A stretch of 64,000 nucleotides of DNA from Phymorhynchus buccinoides (GCA_017654935.2 CM065710.1:22901643-22965642); one strand, 5' to 3'; positions 35,314-50,874 are shown, counted from the first letter of the stretch. Program-made: numbers and translations. The notes: generated by a model from the letters alone, not told the origin.

Positions 35314-37346
35314 TTATGTAAAGACCATTAACATTGAGATAAAAATAGCTCCGCGACCTAAATCTCTACTAGAAAAAAAAGAAATAAACCATGACGCAAC
35401 GAACGAACAAACATCATTTTAACATGACTTGAAAGTAACCATGTCTGTAGGTAGGTAGCCAAAGGTTAACCTCACCACCACAAAGGCTCTCCTTTCCTTC
35501 CCTTGCTTGGACACACCCATCCTGACCTAACGCAAAAACGCATACACCAGGCAAGCGAGAAACTAAAACTATTAAAAAAACAAAAATCAAGAGGAATTAA
35601 AAAACACAAAAAAGTACAAAAACTGAAATACAAAACAACAAAAGACTATTCTAAAACTTAGTACAATGGAAAAAAAGCAACAAACCAAAATATGTCAGGG
35701 AATAGACAACTCCTAAAATTACCTTTTAAGGCTAGATTTAAAAACAAAAAGGGGGGGGGGGGGGGGAGGGGGGGCTGGCTGGGTGCTTATGAAATCAGAG
35801 CTTCAAATTAATTTAAAAAGAAAATCATTTACAAGAAAAAAAATTAAACCTCAAACAACACTCACACACCAACCAAACTAAACTTTATTCACAAATAAAG
35901 TCAAAACAATTTTTAGAAAGAAAATTTCAAATGAAGAAGTCTTTAATCGTAGAATCAACATTTAATCAAATATCATAATATTGGAAATATTTTTGTCACT
36001 CAACTGCTAAACAAATGAAGGGTGTGGGAAGAAGTGGGGAGTTATGTGGGAAAAGGGGTAGGGTTTGGCCATGTCACCAGTGTTTTAATCCATTATAACT
36101 CGTTTATGTCATCCTTTTGATTTGTCTGCTTTGTCTCTTAAGTATTCATGATTTGTTTTAAACCTGATTATAAAATCACAGGACAAGGGGTGGGGAGGGG
36201 GGGGGGGGGGGATAACACACGTTTTATGAAGTATGTTCTATTATAAACAAATCTTTAACAAAAAGAAAACAAAATGAGGTACCCATACACACAGACACAA
36301 GCAGTGCCAGTATCCGCACAGGAATGTTCAACAATTTCTACATATAATAAAAACCAAAATATTGGGGAAAAAAAAATGAAAGCAACATACAAGATTACGA
36401 TATAAAAAACACTGCATTCAATTGAAACAAACGGAAGAAAATTACACGGATCGGATGCTAGCTCTACATTTTGGGGGTAATTTATTTCCTTTTTTGAGGT
36501 GGGGGTGGGGGTGCTTCACTTTGAAATCTAGTTTTTATGAAAACATTTTATGAAGCCATAGCCGCTCAACATATGCATGGTTTATAATCGGAGGTACAAA
36601 AGAAGCGATGGAAACATAACTCGCGGATGAACAATAAGAAGAAAAAGGGGACTAGACTGGAAAAAGAGAGTAATACTAATAGATTACATTAAGAGATATC
36701 AATAGAGATATACACATTTTAGTATAAAAACAAAACAAAAACACTTTCGTTGCCTTATGTCAAACAAATCTCAGTTTTTGTTTCGTTTCATTTCCCCCCC
36801 CGCCCCTTCCCTGAACTGACACTGGCATAAGTGGAAGCTTGTACATTGAAGCGAACACAGGAACAAATCAATTACAAACAACAAACAACACGCTCGTTGA
36901 ACCATGAATGGAAGAAAACCCCAACCAACCAAAGAATAAAAGTGTTTAACTGTATGTAAATAGTATTCAAATAGGATAGACAAACGCCCCGGAACATTGT
37001 TTTTTAATTTGAAGAGAAATCATAAAAAAGCCCACACAGAAGAAGGGATATTATTTTGTTAGAAGAAGAAGAAAACACTATGAATACAGTGAAGCGAAAT
37101 CTTAATAATAGAAAAGAGAGTTGAACAGAGACACAAACTAGAGCAAGAAGTGGGCTACTTTGGAGACACACACACACGCACATGTACACACACACACATG
37201 TACACACACACATACACGCACATGCCAAAGATTTAAGCTTCTCTGTTCCCTATGGTCCTTTTCACTGTTCCTTATCGAGGGGTATTTTCCAGAAGGTACA
37301 TGTCAGCCTTCTGTATTATATTCCATTGGTGAAATATACCCCTTCA

Positions 37347-37730
37347 GGAATATACCCCTCTCTATGTAAGGGAGGGTACACATCAGTGCCTTGGCCCCTT
37401 CTGGAATATACCCCTCTCTATGTAAGGCAGGGTACACATCAGTGCCCTGGCCCCTTCTGGAATATACCCCTCTCTATGTAAGGCAGGGTACACATCAGTG
37501 CCCTGGCCCCTTCTGGAATATACCCCTCTCTATGTAAGGCAGGGTACACATCAGTGCCCTGGCCCCTTCTGGAATATACCCCTCTCTATGTAAGGCAGGG
37601 TACACATCAGTGCCCTGGCCCCTTCTGGAATATACCCCTCTCTATGTAAGGCAGGGTACACATCAGTGCCCTGGCCCCTTCTGGAATATACCCCTCTCTA
37701 TGTAAGGCAGGGTACACATTAGTGCCCTGG
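37347..37730. repeat. 57-bp minisatellite
   Basis: About seven copies of GGTACACATCAGTGCCCTGG, then CCCCTTCTGGAATATACCCCTCTCTATGTAAGGCAGG. Confidence 0.92.
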
Positions 37731-38931
37731 CCACAACAAAGCATCTGGTTTCTTTCATGCCAAGGTTTTTTTCACACCTACTCAAATGTCATTCACACTG
37801 TGCGTTGTGTACGCGTTTGGCCCGCTCTCGCCCATGTTGTTTGGGTCTTGGGGAAGGGAGAGCGAATTACTACAAAATAAGTATGAAGGATATGAAGGAG
37901 AGAGGGGGTTGAAAAGCACAGAAAGAATTTTGAAATTATTAAAATAAGTGGACAGTGAATAAAATGATGATAATGATGATGGGTAGAATGTTGGGTGATG
38001 AGCCAATGGTTGTCGTTTTGTTTGCAGGAATTTCACCAATATGTACCATGTTCGTTTCAAATAATTATTTCGTTGCATTCAGGTAAGAATGAATGACACA
38101 GAGGGATTTTGATGAAGGAAAAAACCCAACACCTAACAAACGAAAAATAAGTATGAAGGATATGAACGAGAGAGGGGGTTGAAAAGTACAGAAAGAATTT
38201 TGAAATTATTAAAATAAGGGGTGGGGGGGGGGGGGGGGGGGTCTTTTCGTTCGATTTAAGGAAAGAGTGGAAAAAGGGGAGAATGCATCAAACTAATTAA
38301 TTTTGAAAGTCACATGTTTCAGATGTGTGCGAATAACCCATTGTAAAATGAAAGAGATACAAAACCCATCAACGGAAGACATGGCGCAAGGTTTGAAAAG
38401 GAAAAGGAATTGATGACATTATAAATGTCATAAAATGATGACATAATTATAAATGAAAGTGATCTGGCACAAAATGTGCAGGAAACTGTTCGAAAGTTTT
38501 GAAAACAACGACAAGAAAAGAAGAACAAATCAATAGGCTGTTAACTTTAAATTCAGAAAAAAACCAAATGAAGCAAAACACAAACTCATAAAAAGAATGT
38601 AAAATATAAACACTTAACTCCCCGTTCTAAAGTTCATCATGATAAACCAAGGTACAGTAACACAAATAAATACTAATAAAAGCAAACATATGTACAAACA
38701 CTATAAATCATGACAGAAAGAACAGGAGAGGTAACGTAAAGTAAGGGCACAGGTAAGCATCAATCAATAAAAAATGTAATAAATATGATTATCTGGCTGC
38801 ATTTCTAGTATTGTGAACTCGTTTACATTGCACGATCACCACAATACCATTAATAAAATAATTCAACAAACGCAAGGCAAAAATAAAATGATACAACTCG
38901 ATTACACATTGCACAGAGAGAGGGAGAGAGG

Positions 38932-39292
<361 letters not shown>

Positions 39293-39848
39293 TTGCTTTG
39301 GGGTCGTAACAGAAAGTATGGGCTTAATAACTAAAATGTTTAAAATGAAAGGAAACCAAAAAAGAATCATCGCCTGAAAGATTGCTGGCTGAACAGAAAC
39401 AAAGACAGACTGACAAATTCAGATTTTAATAAATAATCTATACAGGTCTTATGAGGAGTAATGTGGTTAATTTTGTTTGATGTTGTTTTTTTGTAATGTG
39501 TAATTTGTTTTCTGCTACCCCCCCCCCCCCCCCCCCCCCCACCAGATTTTACTAAAACTTAGCAAATTAATAAAAGCATGTCATGTGTCATAATTTGGAT
39601 TTTCCACATGATACCGATTCATGTTTATTCATGAATTTTTGAATGGACTGGCTGGTTGATAGATTGACTGACTGATTGACAAACCGATTTACGCAAGAGA
39701 GAGAGAGAGACATAAGCAAGAATGAACACATTAAAGGATGAGCCATGTTTATCATCTGAGAAATAAGTAGATAAGTAGAGAACAGATGGATGTGATAAAA
39801 GTCTGTGGTTATGAAGCTAAGAAGAAACCCCGGATGAAATACATTGAT

Positions 39849-39879
<31 letters not shown>

Positions 39880-40940
39880 CTCTCTAATAAAAAAAACAAC
39901 CCACGAAAGAAGAGAAAGAAAAATTAAAACAAAACAAATCAAAATCAAATCGTTGAACTGTGTTACTGGGACATCTTGAGAAAACCACGCCCATGTATAG
40001 ACATAACATTTTTGCTTACCCTGGATTGAGCAATAAACGAGAAATTGCACTGCTGAGAGAAGAGCTGAATATGAATATTACTACTTCTTTACGATGACAC
40101 CAGATAGTGGAACTTCATCATTCGTTAATTGACTACAAACGTCAAGACTATATCTGGAGGGAATGTCAACCGCAGCCCATAACTACTTCAAAGAGCGATA
40201 GTTAGCTGAAACAATGTTCTATTGCTTTGTTCTGACTAGCTCTCTATGTACCCTGTAGTAGTAGTAGTAGTAGTAGTAGTAGCATGTAACAGACCAACCA
40301 GTGTTACGGACAAGTAAGCAAGGGAGTAGGGGTAGAGAGTAGAAGGTAGAAAAAAAAGAAATTGGCTGAATGATAAAAAAAAAGAATCCTTGGTGAAAAA
40401 AGAGGGTGGAAATAGCCGAATATGGAAAGCAAAGGACTTGATTGATAAAGAAAGAAAATGGGACCAGGAACAAATCAACGTGGATGTATCGAGAACAGGT
40501 CTTACCCTCAGATCACGGGTGGGTCAGAGCGAAACGCAGAGAAAATAGAAAATAAATTTTGCCTCATGAAAAAATAATCATAGGTACTATTCTACTTTGT
40601 GCTCCACTCTACAAAAACACTTCTCTCCCTCACCAGGGATCTGTGGAATACAGTACTTGAACCATCCAACCATTGTAAATGACTCAAATAAACATCATCA
40701 ACAACAAAAAGAATAGCGTGAAAAAAAAGAGTTTGCAGAAATGCTAATCTAAAAAACAAAAACAAAAAAGAAAACCAGAAAATTGGGACAAAGAATTTAA
40801 ATTCAACAGAATCAAACAAATTATTGATTTCATAAAATAAAATCAATGGAAAAAAAGACATTTTCAATTAAGTCAACATCAACAGTCTACATTAGCCACA
40901 GTACCAATGTCTAAAAATGGTGACCCCCATACAATAGCGA

Positions 40941-42850
40941 GACCATGGTCATAAGCCTACAGAGAAAGTAGACCATGGTCATAAGCCTACAGAGAAAGTA
41001 GACCATGGTCATAAGCCTATGGAGAAAGTAGACCATGGTCATAAGCCTATGGAGAAAGTAGACCATGGTCATAAGCCTACAGAGAAAGTAGACCATGTCA
41101 TAAGCCTATGGAGAAAGTAGACCATGGTCATAAGCCTACAGAGAAAGTAGATCATGGTCATAAGCCTACGGAGAAAGTAGATCATGGTCATAAGCCTACA
41201 GAGAAAGTAGACCATGGTCATAAGCCTACAGAGAAAGTAGATCATAGTCATAAGCGAGAAAGTAGATCATAGTCATAAGCCTACAGAGAAAGTAGATCAT
41301 AGTCATAAGCCTACAGAGAAAGTAGATCATAGTCATAAGCGAGAAAGTAGATCATAGTCATAAGCCTATGGAGAAAGTAAACCATGGTCATAAGCCTATG
41401 GAGAAAGTAGACCATGGTCATAAGCCTACAGAGAAAGTAGATCATGGTCATAAGCCTACGGAGAAAGTAGATCATAGTCATAAGCCTACGGAGAAAGTAG
41501 ACCATGGTCATAAGCCTACAGAGAAAGTAGATCATGGTCATAAGCCTACAGAGAAAGTAGACCATGGTCATAAGCCTACAGAGAAAGTAGATCATGGTCA
41601 TAAGCCTACGGAGAAAGTAAACCATGGTCATAAGCCTACAGAGAAAGTAGACCATGGTCATAAGCCTATGGAGAAAGTAGACCATGGTCATAAGCCTATG
41701 GAGAAAGTAGACCATGGTCATAAGCCTACAGAGAAAGTAGATCATAGTCATAAGCCTACAGAGAAAGTAGATCATGGTCATAAGCCTACAGAGAAAGTAG
41801 ATCATAGTCATAAGCCTACAGAGAAAGTAGACCATGGTCATAAGCCTATGGAGAAAGTAGACCATGGTCATAAGCCTACGGAGAAAGTAGATCATAGTCA
41901 TAAGCCTACAGAGAAAGTAGATCATGGTCATAAGCCTACAGAGAAAGTAGATCATGGTCATAAGCCTACAGAGAAAGTAGATCATAGTCATAAGCCTACG
42001 GAGAAAGTAGATCATAGTCATAAGCCTACAGAGAAAGTAGATCATGGTCATAAGCCTACGGAGAAAGTAGATCATAGTCATAAGCCTACAGAGAAAGTAG
42101 ACCATGGTCATAAGCCTACAGAGAAAGTAGATCATGGTCATAAGCCTATGGAGAAAGTAGATCATGGTCATAAGCCTATGGAGAAAGTAGATCATAGTCA
42201 TAAGCCTACGGAGAAAGTAGATCATGGTCATAAGCCTACGGAGAAAGTAGATCATGGTCATAAGCCTACGGAGAAAGTAGACCATGGTCATAAGCCTACG
42301 GAGAAAGTAGATCATGGTCATAAGCCTACAGAGAAAGTAGATCATAGTCATAAGCCTACAGAGAAAGTAGATCATAGTCATAAGCCTACGGAGAAAGTAG
42401 ATCATAGTCATAAGCCTACAGAGAAAGTAGATCATGGTCATAAGCCTACGGAGAAAGTAGATCATAGTCATAAGCCTACAGAGAAAGTAGACCATGGTCA
42501 TAAGCCTACAGAGAAAGTAGATCATGGTCATAAGCCTATGGAGAAAGTAGATCATGGTCATAAGCCTATGGAGAAAGTAGATCATAGTCATAAGCCTACG
42601 GAGAAAGTAGATCATGGTCATAAGCCTACGGAGAAAGTAGATCATGGTCATAAGCCTACGGAGAAAGTAGACCATGGTCATAAGCCTACGGAGAAAGTAG
42701 ATCATGGTCATAAGCCTACAGAGAAAGTAGACCATGGTCATAAGCCTACAGAGAAAGTAGATCATAGTCATAAGCCTACAGAGAAAGTAGATCATGGTCA
42801 TAAGCCTATGGAGAAAGTAGATCATAGTCATAAGCCTATGGAGAAAGTAA
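40941..42850. repeat. 30-bp minisatellite with 13-unit higher-order structure
   Basis: About 63 copies of AAGCCTACAGAGAAAGTAGATCATGGTCAT with variants at three sites (ACA/ACG/ATG, ATC/ACC, GGT/AGT). The variant pattern repeats every 390 bp, for example 42131 onward compared with 42521 onward. Both strands carry frames over 500 codons (HGHKPTEKVD on plus, MTMIYFLCRL on minus) because the period is 10 codons and no unit has a stop. Confidence 0.95.
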
Positions 42851-43675
42851 ACCCAGATCTGATTTCTACAGTTTGTTCACTATTCTACAGGGGGTCAATA
42901 TTTTTTGTAACACCGGCACAATTCCTCAACCATGGAAACGACATCTTTCGGTTTTGATCACGGCAACGCTTCAACTTTGGTGCACACCTCGTGCAGCACC
43001 TTGCTAACTGTCACAGTCTGTACAAACCTGGATAAAAAGTACAAGAAACCACAACGGAACATCTCAACAATATCGATGACGACTTGGGCAACCAATGAAC
43101 TACAGTGTTGAGTTTTGCATGCCTGGCAGAAGACACACAACGGCCTTTCATTGAAACGATATACCCCGCTGCATGGAAATCAACGCCACGGCTCATGACG
43201 TTTAGCACAATCACTTCTGTTATGTAAGTTTCTTAATAAATAAAATAAAAAAAGAGAAATTCGTTGAAATCACAACCATCGAGCTTTTTCTTTGTTTTTT
43301 TTTGCAAAAAGGGCTGGCCAAAAAATAACAGAAGGCATCGTTCGTTAATGAGGGAGAGGGAAAACAACACTGAGGCGACAGGAATTTGCCGCCAAAGGAC
43401 AGACAGTGGAACAGAAACCCACAGGTCAATAAGCACGTAACAACAACAAGAAGAAAAATCTGGGGAATCAAAATGAAACATGAAGAAAATGGCAACAGCG
43501 CAGTTCATAAAAAAACCTACAATCTATCAAATGACTACAACAAAACTGGACTGGTTCGAGAAAACCAAAAGTCCACATCAACCTTGATCATTAAAAAAAA
43601 ATCACAATTTTCTTTCGTTTAGAAATGAAGTTACCCTTTATTTACTCAATAAATGCACCATGGAAAACTTGAAAC

Positions 43676-43790
43676 TTCTTCTTCTGCATTCCCAGGCCAT
43701 AATGGGTAAGGTACATATACGTCCAGTTTTCACTGGTCTCCCCGCTGCGTACAGCAGACACATTCTGATTTCGGAGGAGGTGTAGCAACT
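43676..43790 (-). mobile_element. SINE-like element, 5'-truncated, reversed
   Basis: CTTCTTCTGCATTCCCAGGC at the left and CATTCTGATTTCGGAGGAG at the right are the reverse complement of the GAA-tailed half element. Confidence 0.72.
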
Positions 43791-44084
43791 AAATTATAAA
43801 TACTTTTCTTTAACACCTTTTAAAATACAACAGACAGCAGATAGCTTTTTTGGTAAACCTTTCTAAAAGATGTCACTGTCACTGGATGAAATTAACCTTC
43901 ACTCTGACTTTGTACCGCCAATGAAAAAGAAGGCAGAGTTGGATCATCTTGCCTTCATAAACCATCAGTTAGAAGAATACAAAAGAAAAACCAAGCACAT
44001 TTTAAACAAATTCGTTTTGTTATCTAAATGTTCAGAAATGAATTTGTACAATGACCCTTTCTTAAAACTGTTAATATTGTATTG

Positions 44085-44839
44085 TTATAAAGAATCAAGT
44101 GAGTGACATTGTCTTATAAAGAATCCAGTGAGTGACATTGTCTTATAAAGAATCCAGTGAGTGACATTGTCTTATAAAGAATCCAGTGAGTGACATTGTC
44201 TTATAAAGAATCCAGTGAGTGACATTGTCTTATAAAGAATCCAGTGAGTGACATTGTCTTATAAAGAATCCAGTGAGTGACATTGTCTTATAAAGAATCC
44301 AGTGAGTGACATTGTCTTATAAAGAATCCAGTGAGTGACATTGTCTTATAAAGAATCCAGTGAGTGACATTGTCTTATAAAGAATCCAGTGAGTGACATT
44401 GTCTTATAAAGAATCCAGTGAGTGACATTGTCTTATAAAGAATCCAGTGAGTGACATTGTCTTATAAAGAATCCAGTGAGTGACATTGTCTTATAAAGAA
44501 TCCAGTGAGTGACATTGTCTTATAAAGAATCCAGTGAGTGACATTGTCTTATAAAGAATCCAGTGAGTGACATTGTCTTATAAAGAATCCAGTGAGTGAC
44601 ATTGTCTTATAAAGAATCCAGTGAGTGACATTGTCTTATAAAGAATCCAGTGAGTGACATTGTCTTATAAAGAATCCAGTGAGTGACATTGTCTTATAAA
44701 GAATCCAGTGAGTGACATTGTCTTATAAAGAATCCAGTGAGTGACATTGTCTTATAAAGAATCCAGTGAGTGACATTGTCTTATAAAGAATCCAGTGAGT
44801 GACATTGTCTTATAAAGAATCCAGTGAGTGACATTGTCT
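44085..44839. repeat. 29-bp minisatellite, nearly invariant
   Basis: About 26 copies of GTGAGTGACATTGTCTTATA plus AAGAATCCA. Apart from one A/C difference in the first unit I see no variation, implying very recent expansion or active homogenisation. Confidence 0.95.
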
Positions 44840-46191
44840 AGGAGTTTCCCCATCCTTTTCGGGGTTTCTGGCCACGGTCAGTGTCAGCCTGAACCATTTG
44901 CTTGTTCCATCTTAGATTAAAAAAATGTGGTGTTCAGGGATCTTCTATAATTAGTATTAGCCAGGCTCATTATCAACGCCTCTTTGAAATTTATACGCAA
45001 AACATGTAAATGATATTTCAAACAATCAACACAAAGTACCACCGCTAAACACTCACAGATATCTCAGTGATGGAAGATAGCAAACGAATATATCAATCTT
45101 CAAGATGATTAACGATAGAGAAAAAGCAAGTCCCCAGATTAAAAATAAATTAAAAATGACGCACACCCGAAAGATCCATGTTAAAACAACAGTGGAATAG
45201 CAGAGGTCTGGGAGGGAGAAGTAGAAGGTAGGCCAACCGCGGGCCATTGACAACCCACGAAGCAGAACACAGCACTGGGCACAGGTCCCTTGTCCCACAA
45301 CAAGCCAAACTAAACCATCACACAGGGCTGAATGGGGCTACGATGAGAGAGAAAAGCTGGACATGTCACGTACATATCATCGTCATCAACTCTGTACACC
45401 GAGTAGGGCTGGTAGTGGTAGCACTGTCCGAGAAACCTGGGGGGCTATCACAATGATATTTGAAATACACCATCCATCAAAACAGCACTGTTATTCACAC
45501 ACGTTTGTTGTAAATTAACAAAAAATACAACACGAATACCACACGTACAATGCACACAAGTTGGGTAAATTGCATATAAATTACACGCCCCAAAAGCACA
45601 AAACATGGTTTTTTGTCATTCTCTTTTTTTTCTTAACTTTTTTTTTTCTCTAAAGGAAAGCCCCATGTCTGAAAACAATGACTCCGAAAGGAACAATAAG
45701 GTGCAAACATAACTTAGTGCAGTATGAACGTATTGATGGTAAGACTAGTACAGCAAAATTCAAGTTCATCTTTGCTTCAATATGTGATTTTTTGGAAGCC
45801 ATTTTTTTTCAGAAATACAGAGCAGTCTCTTAGCTTTAAAGACCTTATTTGTTTGAAGAGATAACAAATGACAGATTTCACATGTATTGCTAAAACCCAG
45901 CAAATATGTATTTAGATCGCTTACATTACTCATACAAAGCACTAATCATAGGTCACTATATTATGTATTATAATACCAGAGAGTTTAACGGGAGTCTTAG
46001 GAAGTAAACAACACATTTGATTCAAGCTGAAACTGACATTTGGTAAAAGGAAAAGACTTTAGAAAAAGAACAACAATTAAGCTGGGGTTTCATCCCACGA
46101 AAGGAATTTCACAAGAAACAAAATAGTTACATGACAAATTGCAGTAAACTATTTATTCATCTTTTAGATTATCATCAAGTAATTACTAACA

Positions 46192-46363
46192 AAGTATTAC
46201 TAAAACAAAGAAGTATTACTAAAACAAAGAAGTATTACTAAAACAAAGAAGTATTACTTGGCTTATCATCTGTCATGAACAGTGAAACACCCATGATAAA
46301 TGTGTAGATTTTTTAAATATTTCATACTCGTAGAGTCTGTTATTAAAATGAAGAAAGTGTTTA

Positions 46364-46412
<49 letters not shown>
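46192..46412. repeat. 19-bp triplicate and CT microsatellite
   Basis: 46192-46258 has three copies of AAGTATTACTAAAACAAAG. 46369-46411 is (CT)n. Confidence 0.85.
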
Positions 46413-46413
<1 letters not shown>

Positions 46414-49400
46414 ATAATACATTTTGATCAAATACATTGTGTTATCCAAAGCATAGACCTTGAAAAATTCAAAGAATCCAGTCAATATCTTTTCCCTGTT
46501 AAAAGATGGGCATTTCCATAGTTTTACAAAATGAAGTTTAACATGAAGTTCCCCCCAAAATATACATTTGGTGGAGATGCAGGGAATTTGGTCAAAAATA
46601 AAACCTTGAGTTTTTTAATTTTTATTATACAGGACCATTTCTGATGGCTAAACTACCCTGAATGAGCATTGCACATCACCAGAACAAGGCATGGTAAAGG
46701 AAGCATGACAGCCAAAGGGTTTGCTAGGGAAAGGACACATACCAGCACATATTCCAAATAAACAACTGCCATTGTTTATTCCAATCACCACAATATGTAT
46801 ATTGTTGTTTATAAACTTACTAGAAACATGACACACTATAAAAACTACTCCAAATCTATCATAATACAAAGATGGAAAACAAGTCCAAGCTCTTTCATTA
46901 TGTTGACGACGATCTGAGGGCATCACGAAGTATGATTATAGCAAGCGTAGCTTGTAAAGTATATTGTCAGGTAAATATAAACACACACACATACTACAAT
47001 GCCCACACACTAAAAGTCACGGTATGAAACGTACTACCGCATGATTAACATGACATATATAAGCATCAACATCTTCTTCAACAAACACAGAAAGTAAGGA
47101 AAAAGGTAGAGAGGCTACAACTGGAAATCCACACCAAGCCATTCCAAAGATTTGAACCGTGGACTAGCTGGGCCCATTACCAGGGAAGAGGTGGTGTTCC
47201 CTGGAAACGCCCAGACCAGACCTTTCACCTGGGCAAGATTATGGAATGTGTTCAGTTTCGGTACATTAGCCATGTAAACCAGTGAGGGTGTATCAGAAGT
47301 CACCGTCAGGCCTAGACAGTCTCACTTCAGAAAGAATCTCTTCCACTTTTAAGCTTTCTAAAGATGACGTAGGTTTGGGAACACTGCCAAGGCATCAAAT
47401 TCGTTCGTTCAAATTGAAAATGAACCAAAAAAAATCTGTGAAGATCATTGCTATGAAATTCAATAAAAAATATATATCAACTACTGCTAACTCGGATCAT
47501 GTTTCAAAACTTAAACTTTGCTTTTATAACTTTGAACAAGAAACTTCATTCAGAGCAAGTACATTTAAGATGAGAATGGCCATAATTCATAACTCATTGG
47601 CATCACCCATCATGGGATGTAACCAATCAACTACAGCAAAGTGATTTGCATAGGTCATATGGTCATTGTAGCCACACAGGAGACAAGTCCAAATCAGAAG
47701 CTGTTTGAAACACGACACACTGTGACACACTGTGACACACACAACACTGACAACGTACCTTGTCTTTAGTAAAAACAAATCTACAAAATTTCATGGCTGA
47801 GCTGTATTCTTTAAAAAAAAAGATCACAGACCCATGGGATTTTCTGTTCTTGGTCTTCACAAAACCAGTGAATGAACGTTTTTGTTAAACCCAATTTGAA
47901 TAATTACGACAATGAAACAAATGTGTAAGCATGGAACGGGGCAAAAGGAAAAAAAAGCTTTTTTAAATGTTCTTATAGATGTCTGAAACTGCTGCTTCCA
48001 TTCGTCAAACATGAATGATGTTTTGTGATCAGCTAGGAACAGGCATCCTGCATTTTTAGATGAAGTGAATGAGGTCCTGATTGGGGACATTGCACGGTGC
48101 GGCTGATTGTTCAACACTTCATAGCCAGCCATCACCCCCCGCTGGGAGCCACCAGTAGCACTTTCACACGTTCCTTCATTGTGTTAGTTCAATCAATACT
48201 ATTCTTTGCCACACTCGCTCCAATTTAAAAAAAAAGATTTTTTAGATGATCTATTTTATGTAAAAAAAGTCATTAGGATGTTATCAGTTATGGAAGAAAC
48301 CAATAAAAAAAATACTGATAGAATTTGTCCAACTGGATCATGACAATGTGATAATCCATGTTTGCTCAAGAAATATTTTAGTTTAAAATAAAAATTGTAT
48401 TTTTTTGGGGTGCGGTTGTGTTCAAGCATGCAGCTGTAGTTCTTCAGTTTGTATATCTAAAGAATGAGCATTTTGTCTGAAATCTTTGCCCTTAAAAACA
48501 GCTGTTAGAATGCAATACAATACTAATCAAACCCATGAACAGGACTGACACATTGGTAGATTTCAAATTTTTGTTTTTTTGTAGTATGTTGTAGTTTACA
48601 AAATGTTACCATCTACGTACTGTTTTTGAAAAAAGGACAAATGATAAACAAAACTATTCATATTGGATTTGATATAATACAATACAATGAAAATACAAAC
48701 AAGTATGTCCACCGTCGCAAAGTCAGAATTCTAAATACAAAACTTGTCCAAATATGGGATCTACAAATTCGATGTCTTTCCAAAATGACCAGACTAGGAA
48801 AAAACAAACAAGAACAACACAAAACTGCAAGAATCAATGTTCAACACACACACACCAAAGTCTTCGTTAGATACAAATTTACAATGAAACGCAACTGAAG
48901 AAATGGAAGTGAAATAAACTCCCAAACTGGCTGCACAACAATGCAAGGAAATGGAAAACAACTTCCGTCATGTTTTCATTCACAGAGAACAGAAGCTGAA
49001 TACAATTCACAACTGTGAATATTGAGAATCATTACAGGCACGTACTAATCAACATTTCTACGAACACACTGAACAAAAAGCAAAAGAAGAAAAAAAGCAG
49101 GGCAGACCTTGACTAGCCAGATACCATTACAAAAAGCATTGACAGGAATGTTACACTGATTTTGGGAAAAAACAAACAATTTCATAAAATATATTGATAT
49201 GGTCTGTTAATATAATGCCAAACGTGGTGCTAGAAATGTTCTTTACTGGATGGTTTTATGGCAACTTCGATTCGTTAACATCTGTTGGAGCGTGACGGCC
49301 AGTCTGAAAGCAGTATGTTTTCATTATGGGGCAATTTGTTTCCCGCATCAACAACCTTTTATAACATTTAAAATATATATGTATTTGCGATAGCCAACTT

Positions 49401-50547
49401 GACTTACATACTTCAAATGTGTTCTTGTAATCTGCCCCCCTGTTCACTACACATTGACAGCTTCAGAATGACAGACACTTTCTTTCACATGTTTTTCTTT
49501 TATGTTTTATCTTTAAACAGATGGTGGAAAATCATTGAAACCAAAGAATAATATAGACCACATTTGATCTCACTTATGTCATCGTTTACATTTTTTGGAA
49601 AGAACCTTCTTTTCTATTAAATTAGCCCTTTTTATGCTGTGCAGTAGTAATGTGTAGCACGGTTCCTTCCATCATAGACTTTGGTTCAGAAATAGGAGTG
49701 AAATGGGGTTTTCTAAATTTGAAGAAAAACAATGTCATTGCAACATGACCTTGAATTGACTTCTTCATTACAAAAGCCGTCAAAAGAAAAGAAAACAAAA
49801 GAGTAATGATAATGTGGTAACTGACAAGGATGCTGCCCTGCAAAGTCCTCACACTGAACTCAAACATTTCATCCCCAACATGAAAACAACAATACCAACA
49901 ACAATGTACAATCATGAAAACAACAACAACAACAACAATGTACAATCATCATTAGACACATTTTCTATTCTCATTCTTTTTTTACTACCATGTCTTTTCC
50001 CTTCCCCCCCCCTTCCCCCCCCCTTCCCCTTGTTCAAAGAGTTTTCTAATCAACGCCATATCACACACACCCATAACACTGCCAGTACAACTGGACCCCA
50101 AAAAGATGTACACAATCCTCCAGAAATAGATACTATTTACATCAATGTAATATCCAAAAACACAAAGAACCCCACAAAAAGCAAAAAATGACAATCCATG
50201 GATTTTTTTCTTCAATATATAATTTGATATATTATTATTATTATCATCATCATAATGTCAATAATATACAAAACATAGACAACGATTAGATTTCTCACAC
50301 AGCGTCATATCACAAGAAAAAAAAGAAAGAAGAAAATGAATCTTATCAAAACGATAATAAGAAGACCACACACAGACTCACACAAAATCGGGAAATCTTT
50401 GAAAAATAAGAGATAAAATTATTATTAATTAATATAGTTAATGATTTTGGATTTGCACACACAGAGATAATAATAATAATAAATGGAAAGTACAAAAAGT
50501 CAAAATCTGATATCAAACTCTTCTCAACACACCTGCTGATGACGCAT

Positions 50548-50685
50548 AAAAGGGGGAGGATTTTAACCGGGGGGAGGGGGAGGATTTTAACCGGGGGGAG
50601 GGGGAGGATTTTAACCGGGGGGAGGGGGAGGATTTTTAACCGGGGGGAGGGGGAGGATTTTAACCGGGGGGAGGGGGAGGATTTC
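50548..50685. repeat. 24-bp G-rich minisatellite
   Basis: Six copies of TTTTAACCGGGGGGAGGGGGAGGA. It lies about 190 bases downstream of the candidate stop of the minus-strand gene, so the RNA would carry C-rich units. Confidence 0.92.
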
Positions 50686-50874
50686 ACGGGATATGGAATA
50701 AGGGAAACAAGACGGCAAGGGATTTCAACAAAGGAGGATTTTTTTGTTTTTTTGTTTTCTCTACTTCTTCCGAGGACAGACTTGTTGATGTTCACTGCAG
50801 GCCTTTTTTTCTTTTATATTCCGCACGTGCGAGAGAGAAGTCACGTGAGGCTCCGTCCGCGTCCTTCCGTCCAA

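Noticed and set aside
40941..42957. HGHKPTEKVD repeat protein of 529 codons
   Set aside because: The opposite strand and other frames are equally open, the start lies within a repeat unit, and no promoter or conserved end is seen.
47115..47303. Minus-strand frame MTSDTPSLVYMANVPKLNT
   Set aside because: 62 codons with no recognisable domain and no convincing splice sites; left unannotated.
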